5,614 nucleotides of DNA from positions 1 to 5,614 of the forward strand of contig JAMDBG010000206.1 in assembly GCA_023487865.1 (NCBI GenBank), given 5' to 3'. Made by a program: the position numbers and the translations under genes. Position 1 is the stretch's first letter. Each line of letters begins with the position of its first letter. This stretch comes from Deltaproteobacteria bacterium. Lineage in GTDB: Bacteria; Desulfobacterota; Syntrophia; Syntrophales; UBA5619. Shown here one piece after another: positions 1 through 4,823 of this stretch. The notes beneath the pieces were generated by a model that ran no database searches, was not told where the DNA came from, and worked only from the letters and a program-made list of their open reading frames with translations.

Positions 1-86
1 TCACCCTGGAGGAGGTCCCGAAGGCCTTCCAGTACTTCCGCGGCAGGATCGAAGACGCCATCAAGGTGGTGATCAAAGTGTCATGA
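1..86 (+). CDS. Zinc-type medium-chain alcohol dehydrogenase, C-terminal end (partial)
   Basis: Only the last 27 codons are present, read from base 3 to the TGA at 84-86; the gene begins before the window. The peptide starts TLEEVPKAFQYFRG and ends DAIKVVIKVS. This matches the usual tail of zinc-dependent medium-chain dehydrogenases of the threonine/sorbitol dehydrogenase type, where a 'LEEAPEAF' helix is followed by a final 'AIKVVI' strand of the catalytic domain. Such enzymes oxidise alcohols, polyols or hydroxy acids with NAD(P)+ in the cytoplasm. The catalytic zinc ligands and the nucleotide-binding fold lie outside the window, so substrate and cofactor cannot be inferred. It lies 71 bases before the isomerase-like gene on the same strand, which suggests a shared catabolic operon. 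A different MDR subfamily is possible. The family call rests on a short tail and is moderately sure. Confidence 0.6.
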   Translation, partial: TLEEVPKAFQYFRGRIEDAIKVVIKVS

Positions 87-146
87 AGAAAAAAGGTTTT
101 TGAGCGCCGGGAAAACCGGTTTCCGAAACGTTCAATATCCGGGAAC

Positions 147-152
147 GAGGAG
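147..152 (+). promoter_or_regulatory. Ribosome binding site of the isomerase-like gene
   Basis: GAGGAG stands five bases before the ATG at 158. Just upstream, CGTTC (129-133) can pair with GAACG (143-147). The AACG at 144-147 can instead pair with CGTT (153-156) around the Shine-Dalgarno bases. The stems are only 4-5 bp, so regulation by them is doubtful. Confidence 0.6.
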
Positions 153-157
153 ACGTT

Positions 158-1078
158 ATGGAAAATTTTTCGATTTACAAATACATGAAACTGGGGATCG
201 TCCATTTCAAGGCCTACCCCGAGGCCACGACGGGGGAAGGGCCGATCGTGGAGACGCTGCGGAAGATCGTCGAGGATGACTTCTGGACGGCCGTGGAGGT
301 CGGCTGGATGAAGGACCCCAAGGTGCGCCACGAGGCGACCAAGCTCCTGGAGACCTCGCACATGGAGGTCTGCTATGCGAACCAGCCCCGGATGTTCACC
401 CTGAAACTCAACATCAACGATTTCGATCCCAAGGAGCGCAGGAAGGCGATCAGCGCGATGAAAAACGGCGTCGACGAAGCTTTCCACCTCGGTGCCACCT
501 GCATGCGGGTCTTCTCCGGAAAGCATCCCGGCGATGCGAAGAAGGAGGAGGCCAAGAAGATCCTGATCGACTCGCTCAAGGAGATCTGCCAGTACACCAA
601 AGAGCAGGGCCCCATGGGGATCTATATGAAGGTCTTCGACTACGATATCGACAAGGCCTTTCTCATCGGCCATTTCCAGGATGCGGCCGACGTGGCGGCG
701 GAGGTGAACAAGGAGTTCGGCAACTTCGGGGTCCTCTCGGACCTCTCCCACTTCCCGCTCCTGAGGGAAAAGCCCGAGGAGGCGATACCCCTCGTGATGA
801 AATACCCCATGCATTTCCACATCGGCAGCTGTGCCTTCCGCGACAGGCGGCACCCGGGTTACGGGGATCTGCAACCCCGTTTCGGGATGCCGGGAGGGGA
901 GATCGACACCCCCCAGGTGAGAGATTATTTCAGGCTGCTGCTTGACCTGAAACTCCTCAATCCGGAGAAGCGGCCCGTTCTCAGCGCCGAAGTGAGGCCG
1001 CTTCTTGCCGAGGAGACATCGGAAGTCGTCATTGCCAACACGAAGCGGGTGATCAAGGAAGCATGGGCAATGGTATAG
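158..1078 (+). CDS. Sugar phosphate isomerase/epimerase family protein (xylose-isomerase-like TIM barrel)
   Basis: A 306-residue cytoplasmic protein with no signal peptide or membrane segment, a usual length for the xylose isomerase-like TIM-barrel family (sugar isomerases, epimerases and related metal-dependent enzymes). What I see: AVEVGWM (residues 45-51), an early strand ending in Glu47; a conserved-looking LGATCMRVFSGKHPGD (111-126); GVLSDLSHFPLL (191-202), where D195 and H198 fit the family's Asp/His metal-site region; HFHIGSC (219-225), with H221 as a likely metal ligand; and LSAEVRP (275-281), with E278 as the likely final Glu ligand. At the strand where this family normally carries its first metal-binding Glu, the text reads YMKVFDYD (156-163), placing Lys158 there. 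The ATG at 158 has GAGGAG five bases upstream, which fixes the start. Lying between a dehydrogenase and a TctCBA transporter, it probably acts on the imported compound or a product of it. Family is fairly sure; reaction unknown. Confidence 0.85.
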   Translation: MENFSIYKYMKLGIVHFKAYPEATTGEGPIVETLRKIVEDDFWTAVEVGWMKDPKVRHEATKLLETSHMEVCYANQPRMFTLKLNINDFDPKERRKAISAMKNGVDEAFHLGATCMRVFSGKHPGDAKKEEAKKILIDSLKEICQYTKEQGPMGIYMKVFDYDIDKAFLIGHFQDAADVAAEVNKEFGNFGVLSDLSHFPLLREKPEEAIPLVMKYPMHFHIGSCAFRDRRHPGYGDLQPRFGMPGGEIDTPQVRDYFRLLLDLKLLNPEKRPVLSAEVRPLLAEETSEVVIANTKRVIKEAWAMV

Positions 1079-1110
1079 GACGATCAACAACAATGGATTC
1101 AATACGATGA

Positions 1111-1116
1111 AGGGAG
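1111..1116 (+). promoter_or_regulatory. Ribosome binding site that fixes the tctC start
   Basis: AGGGAG lies eight bases before the ATG at 1125. The alternative ATG at 1107 would place this motif inside the coding region and has no comparable purine-rich site before it, so 1125 is preferred. Confidence 0.7.
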
Positions 1117-1124
1117 AAAGACAG

Positions 1125-2111
1125 ATGAAGACAATTTGCCGAATTTTCAGTAGCACCCTGGTCCTGACGACCCTGTTTCTCATGGCGGTTCTGCTCGCGT
1201 GGGGGGCGGGTCCCGTCTCGGCGGCCGACCCCTGGCCCGCAAAGCATGTGGAGTTGATCAACCCCTTTGCCGCCGGCGCGGCGGCCGATATCCAGGCCCG
1301 GAAACTCGCGGAGATCGTCTCCCGTGATCTGGGACAGCCGATGGTGGTCCGCAATGTGCTGGGCGCGGGCGGGGCCATCGCTTACAACGAGGTGCACCGG
1401 GCGAAAACCGACGGCCACACACTGATCTGGTATTCCGGCGCCATCAATACCCTGGCGGCCAGAAAACAGATACCCTTTGACTATAACGCCTTCGAACCCA
1501 TCGCCGGGGTCGGCATCGAGACCGTTTCGATCGCCGTCAGCAAGAACGCACCCTGGAAAAGTTTGAAGGAGTTCATCGCCCACGCCAAACAGAATCCCGG
1601 CAAGGTGACGATGGGAAACTCCGGGATGGGCAGCGTCACTCACATGGTGCCCGTCGCGATGGCCGCCAAGGCGGGGATCAAGATCACCCATGTCCCCTTC
1701 GGGACGGGCCTGGCCATGGTGGCGCTGATGGGGGGGAAGATCGACTCCTCGAGCCAACACCCGGCGGAGGTCTTCAACCAGGTCAAGGCCGGCGAGGTGC
1801 GCATCCTGGCGGTGAGCAGCGAAAAAAGGATCAACATCTGGCCCGACGTGCCGACGATGAAGGAAGAGGGTGTCGACCTCGAGTTTGATCAGTGGCGGGG
1901 GATCGCCGCCCCCAAGGGAACCCCCCAGGCGGTCGTCGACAAATTGAGCCCCATCATCAAAAAGGCCGTGGAAAGCAAGGAGTGGATCGACTTTGCCTCG
2001 TCGCTCGGTTCGACGCCCCGCTATCTGGCCCCGGCGGCTTTTGCGAAATTCGTCGCCGGTGTCGACAAGGAGACAAGGGAAATCATGCAGGCGGCCGGAC
2101 TCCTGAAATAG
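1125..2111 (+). CDS. tctC: Tripartite tricarboxylate transporter substrate-binding protein (TctC/Bug family)
   Basis: A 328-residue periplasmic solute receptor that captures a carboxylate and hands it to the TctAB membrane pair. The signal peptide is clear: MKTICR, a hydrophobic core at about 9-27, then PVSA followed by ADPWPAK, so cleavage is likely after A33. Bug-family landmarks follow in order: the first ligand loop INPFAAGAAADIQAR (45-59), GAGGAIAYNEV (80-90), TDGHTL (95-100), GNSGMGSVTHM (164-174), HVPFGTG (189-195), GGKID (203-207), ILAVSSEKR (227-235), PDVPTMKEEG (240-249) and APKGTPQAVVDKL (262-274). The first loop reads FAAGAAAD where most relatives have a glycine pair (FAPGGSAD or similar), so ligand contacts may differ. 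I start at 1125 rather than the ATG at 1107 because AGGGAG at 1111-1116 sits eight bases before 1125 and the signal peptide then begins normally. It lies 46 bases after the isomerase-like gene. Family sure; ligand unknown. Confidence 0.93.
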   Translation: MKTICRIFSSTLVLTTLFLMAVLLAWGAGPVSAADPWPAKHVELINPFAAGAAADIQARKLAEIVSRDLGQPMVVRNVLGAGGAIAYNEVHRAKTDGHTLIWYSGAINTLAARKQIPFDYNAFEPIAGVGIETVSIAVSKNAPWKSLKEFIAHAKQNPGKVTMGNSGMGSVTHMVPVAMAAKAGIKITHVPFGTGLAMVALMGGKIDSSSQHPAEVFNQVKAGEVRILAVSSEKRINIWPDVPTMKEEGVDLEFDQWRGIAAPKGTPQAVVDKLSPIIKKAVESKEWIDFASSLGSTPRYLAPAAFAKFVAGVDKETREIMQAAGLLK

Positions 2112-2124
2112 CGATGGTCCCGTG

Positions 2125-2155
2125 TTCTCCCCTCCCGGTTTTGGGGAGGGAAGAA
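2125..2155 (+). promoter_or_regulatory. Intergenic hairpin between tctC and tctB
   Basis: CCCTCCC (2130-2136) pairs perfectly with GGGAGGG (2144-2150) across the seven-base loop GGTTTTG. Beyond one C/A mismatch the stem continues with TTCT (2125-2128) against AGAA (2152-2155), giving 11 pairs. It begins 13 bases after the tctC stop. No run of T follows (CGCTTTGTTGG), so it is unlikely to be an efficient intrinsic terminator. Stem-loops at this place in binding-protein transporter operons often protect the upstream mRNA end or dampen downstream expression; that role here is inference. The right arm contains a GGAGGG that could serve as ribosome binding site for a TTG start of tctB at 2160. Confidence 0.65.
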
Positions 2156-2192
2156 CGCTTTGTTGGTTAAAGAATTTTTCAGGTATCGGCCC

Positions 2193-2684
2193 ATGAGCCC
2201 GAGAAAAGAGATCGCCGCCAACATTGTGCTGATCCTCTTCAGCGCGACTTTCCTGATTTATACAACGCGCTATCCCCTCGACAACTGGGAAAGCCCGGGA
2301 CCTGCGGTCTTTCCCCTGGTCCTGGGCGCGGTATTGCTGCTTCTTGCCGCCTGGCAGATGATCCGCGCTTTTATGGCGCCCCGGGCGCCTGACAGGGGAG
2401 GAGAAGAAATCGCGAAGGTCGATTCGGTGAGGGCATTTCTTCATGACAACCGAGGGGAGGCGAAGGTCCTCATCCTGACTTCCCTTATGGTCTTGTACAT
2501 CCTCATGATGCAGTGGATCGGTTTTTTCGTCTCCACCTTCCTGGTCGTGATCCTCTCCAGCAGGCTGATGGAGGCGAAGGGCTGGGTGCGGCCCATCGTC
2601 CTTTCGGTGGGCGTCTGCATCTTCTGTTATTTCCTTTTCGTGGTCTGGATCAAGCTGTCCTTTCCGCAGGGCATCCTGTTTTGA
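2193..2684 (+). CDS. tctB: Tripartite tricarboxylate transporter small membrane subunit (TctB)
   Basis: The small integral membrane partner of TctA, 163 residues from this ATG. Hydrophobic segments lie at about 9-25, 38-60, 91-107, 109-124 and 132-152. A charged cytoplasmic-looking loop, rich in Arg, Asp and Glu (61-90), separates the first two from the rest. The family signature ESPGPAVFPLVLG (33-45) is clear, and the C-terminus KLSFPQGILF (154-163) is also typical. The start is uncertain. The ATG at 2193 gives the usual short N-terminus (MSPRKEIAANIV) but has only AGG at 2181-2183, nine bases before it. An in-frame TTG at 2160 would add 11 residues (MLVKEFFRYRP) and has a stronger GGAGGG nine bases before it, although that site is inside a hairpin. 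The gene follows tctC by 81 bases (or 48) and is 15 bases before tctA. Family call is sure. Confidence 0.88.
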   Translation: MSPRKEIAANIVLILFSATFLIYTTRYPLDNWESPGPAVFPLVLGAVLLLLAAWQMIRAFMAPRAPDRGGEEIAKVDSVRAFLHDNRGEAKVLILTSLMVLYILMMQWIGFFVSTFLVVILSSRLMEAKGWVRPIVLSVGVCIFCYFLFVVWIKLSFPQGILF

Positions 2685-2689
2685 GGGAG
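2685..2689 (+). promoter_or_regulatory. Ribosome binding site for the TTG start of tctA
   Basis: GGGAG begins immediately after the tctB stop codon (2682-2684) and is ten bases before the TTG at 2700. This supports the TTG start and suggests that tctA translation is coupled to tctB. Confidence 0.6.
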
Positions 2690-2699
2690 ACTATTTCCT

Positions 2700-4208
2700 T
2701 TGTCTGACCAGGGCATTTTATCGAATCTGCTGATCACGCTTCAACCGGATAATGTGATCGCGTGCTTTGCCGGCGCGATGATCGGCACGCTGATCGGCGT
2801 GCTGCCGGGTCTGGGCCCCGCGGCGGCCATGGCCCTGGTCATTCCCCTGACCCTGAAGCTCGGTCCCACCGCCGGCCTGATCATGCTGGCGGGGATCTAT
2901 TACGGGTCCATGTACGGAGGTTCGACGACCTCGATCCTGGTCAATGTTCCGGGGGAACCGGCCAGCGTGGTCACCACCCTCGACGGGTACGCGATGGCGA
3001 AAAAGGGACGGGCCGGCGCGGCGCTGGCCATTTCCGCCATCGGCTCTTTTATCGCCGGCACCGTCAGCGTGATCGCCCTGCAATTCTTCGCCCCCCTCCT
3101 GGCGAGAACCGCTCTAGCCTTCGGGCCGGCCGAATACTTCGCCCTGACGGTCCTGGGGGTCGTCCTTTTGTCCAACATGACCGGAAAATCCCGGACCCGC
3201 TCGCTGGTCATGATGATGGCCGGCCTGATCCTTTCCACCGTGGGAATGGATCCGATCGGCGGTCTGGAGCGCTTCTCCTTCGGGATCGAGACCGCCCAGG
3301 GGGGGATCAGTTTTATCGCGATCACCACCGGCCTGTTCGGGATTGCCGAGGTCTTCGCGGTGATGGCCGCCCGGGAAAAGCGGGCGGAGATCCTGCCCGT
3401 CAAATTTCGCGAACTCTACCCCAACCGGAAGGAGCTACGGCGTTCGGTGGCCCCTATCGCCCGCGGTTCGGTCCTCGGATTTCTGATCGGCCTCCTGCCG
3501 GGTCCTGCGGCCACGATGGCCTCCTTTGCCTCCTACGGGATGGAACGGTCGATCTCCCGGCATCCGGGAGAGTTCGGGAACGGGGCCATCGAAGGGGTCG
3601 CCGGTCCCGAAGCGGCCAACAATGCGGCCTCCGGCGGGGCGATGATCCCGCTTCTCTCGCTGGGACTGCCCTTCACCCCGGCCACCGCCGTCCTGCTGGG
3701 CGGGATGCTCCTGCACGGGATCACTCCGGGCCCCTTCCTGCTCCGCGACCGTCCCGACGTCTTCTGGGGGGTCATCGGCAGTTTTTATCTCGGGAACGCC
3801 ATGCTCCTGATCCTCAACCTCCCGCTGGTCGGTTTCTTTGCCAAGCTCGTCCGGGTCCCCTCCCGGTATCTGATGCCGATCATCCTGGTTCTGTGTGCGA
3901 TCGGCACATACGGGGACAACGGGGCCCTCTTCGATGTCTGGGTGATGCTGGGCGCGGGGGTCATCGGCTATGTGATGCGCAAGTATGGATATCAGCCGGC
4001 CCCGCTGGTCGTGGGGCTGGTCCTGGGGCCGGTGATGGAAAGATCCTTCCGGCAGACGCTGATCATCTCCGGAGGGAGGGTCGAGAGCCTCTGGGAATCG
4101 CCCATCTGCATGGCGATGTGGGGCGTCGCCTTTCTGGCAATCCTTCTGCCCATGGTCATCCCCCCCATCAAGGCGGGAATGAAAAGGCGTCTCCGGAACC
4201 GGGCGTGA
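2700..4208 (+). CDS. tctA: Tripartite tricarboxylate transporter large permease subunit (TctA)
   Basis: The large transmembrane subunit that carries the substrate across the inner membrane, driven by an ion gradient. At 502 residues it has the family's usual full length. Two related halves are visible. The first has GVLPGLGPAAAMAL (33-46) and GIYYGSMYGGSTTSILVNVPGEP (65-87). The second repeats the pattern with GLLPGPAATMASF (264-276), then GPEAANNAASGGAMIPLL (302-319) and LGLPFTPATA (321-330). The paired PG loops are the expected re-entrant ligand and ion site region. Many hydrophobic helices fill the rest, and the tail KAGMKRRLRNRA is positively charged, consistent with a cytoplasmic end. 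The start is a TTG at 2700: the first ATG in a plausible place (2778, MIGTLIGV) would cut into the first helix, and GGGAG stands ten bases before the TTG. Last gene of the transporter cluster; no frameshift or missing motif seen. Confidence 0.95.
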   Translation: MSDQGILSNLLITLQPDNVIACFAGAMIGTLIGVLPGLGPAAAMALVIPLTLKLGPTAGLIMLAGIYYGSMYGGSTTSILVNVPGEPASVVTTLDGYAMAKKGRAGAALAISAIGSFIAGTVSVIALQFFAPLLARTALAFGPAEYFALTVLGVVLLSNMTGKSRTRSLVMMMAGLILSTVGMDPIGGLERFSFGIETAQGGISFIAITTGLFGIAEVFAVMAAREKRAEILPVKFRELYPNRKELRRSVAPIARGSVLGFLIGLLPGPAATMASFASYGMERSISRHPGEFGNGAIEGVAGPEAANNAASGGAMIPLLSLGLPFTPATAVLLGGMLLHGITPGPFLLRDRPDVFWGVIGSFYLGNAMLLILNLPLVGFFAKLVRVPSRYLMPIILVLCAIGTYGDNGALFDVWVMLGAGVIGYVMRKYGYQPAPLVVGLVLGPVMERSFRQTLIISGGRVESLWESPICMAMWGVAFLAILLPMVIPPIKAGMKRRLRNRA

Positions 4209-4298
4209 GGAGCCGAGCCTTCTCCAGACCCGCCACGCTCATCCATTCTTAGGGAGAAAGAACGCCAACGGCGAGCATGGTCCCTCCGGAATACCCGG
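4209..4298. other. Convergent gap between tctA and the small minus-strand gene
   Basis: Ninety bases between two converging stop codons, where transcription should end for both genes. I find only weak foldbacks: CGCC-AAC-GGCG (4263-4273) enclosed by AGGGA (4251-4255) and TCCCT (4281-4285), and CCGG-CTAGA-CCGG (4295-4307, one base approximate). None is followed by a T tract, so no intrinsic terminator can be called. Termination may depend on Rho or use an irregular structure. Confidence 0.4.
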
Positions 4299-4559
4299 CT
4301 AGACCGGCATTCGATTGAACTTTTCTCTGTTGATCTCATTTCCGGAATTATCCCTGTATATCAACTCGTCGGAATTAAAATCGTATTCCGGAATATTCGG
4401 ATCGCGCCATTTCGAAAGAAAATACTGGTAAAGGGGATGAAACAGGCTGCTCTGATTAGCAGAATGCCTGAATATGTATTCCGGCATCTCCCGGACGTTC
4501 AGCCCCGTGTGATAATACTTCATAAAAATATAATCTCCCAGAACCGTCAGCTTGAACAA
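4299..4559 (-). CDS. Small hypothetical protein in a low-GC island
   Basis: An 86-residue protein I do not recognise. It is rich in aromatic and charged residues, with MKYYHTGLNVREMPEYIF (13-30) and a C-terminal part reading WRDPNIPEYDFNSDEL; it has no signal peptide, membrane helix or cysteine. A PEY-aromatic motif occurs twice (MPEYIF and IPEYDF). The chosen start is a TTG at 4559, preceded by AGGAG (CTCCT on the plus strand at 4566-4570) with six bases between. An internal ATG at 4523 with GGGAG eleven bases away is possible, and the frame stays open upstream to an ATG at 4649 (116 residues). G+C is about 42 % here against about 70 % in tctA, and ATA, AGA and AGG codons appear. Both suggest a recently acquired gene or a remnant of one. 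It converges on tctA. It could be a decayed fragment of a longer protein; confidence that it is expressed is modest. Confidence 0.4.
   Translation of the reverse strand: MFKLTVLGDYIFMKYYHTGLNVREMPEYIFRHSANQSSLFHPLYQYFLSKWRDPNIPEYDFNSDELIYRDNSGNEINREKFNRMPV
4464..4487. repeat. Near-perfect 24-base palindrome
   Basis: ATGCC, any base, GAATA on the left is mirrored by TATTC, any base, GGCAT on the right, with a two-base TG centre. Ten of the eleven outer base pairs are complementary. As a result the minus-strand gene reads MPEYIFRH here while the plus strand reads MPEYVFRH. It lies inside the small minus-strand gene. It may be a protein-binding site or a chance product of the coding sequence. 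Confidence 0.45.
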
Positions 4560-4661
4560 CGGCGTCTCCTGCTCTTGGCGCGATATTTTTCGGTGTTTTG
4601 TTTTATATGTATGCCTCCCAGGGATAATCCGGATCGCCATAGGCGGCATTGTCCTGTTCGG

Positions 4662-4691
4662 GATTGCCCCCGGCTATCGCCGGAGGCAATC
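4662..4691. repeat. Strong inverted repeat / hairpin upstream of both divergent genes
   Basis: The arms 4662-4674 and 4679-4691 are 13 bases each and complementary at 12 positions (one C/A mismatch), with a TATC loop. The stem is GATTGCC, one mismatch, CCGGC. Neither side is followed by a T tract: the plus strand continues ATTCAAGCG and the minus strand CCGAACAGG. A standard terminator is therefore unlikely. It lies between the small minus-strand gene and the LysM-FecR gene. It could be a REP-like intergenic element, an mRNA structure or a regulator site; the sequence does not decide. Confidence 0.6.
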
Positions 4692-4749
4692 ATTCAAGCG
4701 ATAAACCGGGGTTTTGTAAAGGGGGATCTGTTGCGAGCGGTATTTTTCA

Positions 4750-4777
4750 TTGGTGGAAAATAAACTTTTCATATATA
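4750..4777 (+). promoter_or_regulatory. Candidate sigma-70-type promoter for the LysM-FecR gene
   Basis: TTGGTG (4750-4755) and TATATA (4772-4777) are separated by 16 bases in a locally AT-rich stretch, 47 bases before the ATG at 4824. Each hexamer is only a partial match to consensus; a second candidate -10, TAGAAT (4786-4791), has no good -35. TTTTC (4744-4748), GAAAA (4756-4760) and TTTTC (4766-4770) alternate around the -35 and could form either of two small foldbacks. Weak evidence. Confidence 0.25.
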
Positions 4778-4823
4778 CGTGTCGATAGAATCATGGAGAT
4801 ATAGCAACGAAGGGAGGCCGATC

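Noticed and set aside
109..125. Possible terminator or operator before the isomerase-like gene (CCGG/CCGG and GGAAA/TTTCC foldbacks around an AAACCGGTTT palindrome)
   Set aside because: Stems are only 4-5 bp and mutually exclusive, with no T run; too weak to list as a terminator inside an apparent operon.
1053..2444. 463-residue open frame on the minus strand
   Set aside because: It lies opposite tctC and part of tctB, whose family motifs are clear. Its composition (Gly, Arg, Asp, His, Pro rich) is typical of a GC-rich antisense shadow, with no recognisable domain.
2762..4252. 496-residue open frame on the plus strand in another frame over tctA
   Set aside because: It is Arg/Gly/Asp/Pro rich with no hydrophobic helices or motifs, and overlaps the unmistakable TctA frame. 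It is a frame shadow produced by high third-position GC.
4276..4317. Tiny plus-strand open frame of 13 codons after tctA (starts MVPPEYPA)
   Set aside because: Too short to support, no ribosome binding site at proper spacing (the AGGGAG is about 20 bases away), and no sequence feature beyond chance.
4437..4763. 108-residue plus-strand open frame over the low-GC island, with AGGGG near its ATG
   Set aside because: It overlaps the better-looking minus-strand frame, shows no domain, and its second half is Arg/Pro rich and runs through the hairpin at 4662-4691. Its resemblance to the minus-strand protein (MPEYVFRH) is only the palindrome read from the other side.
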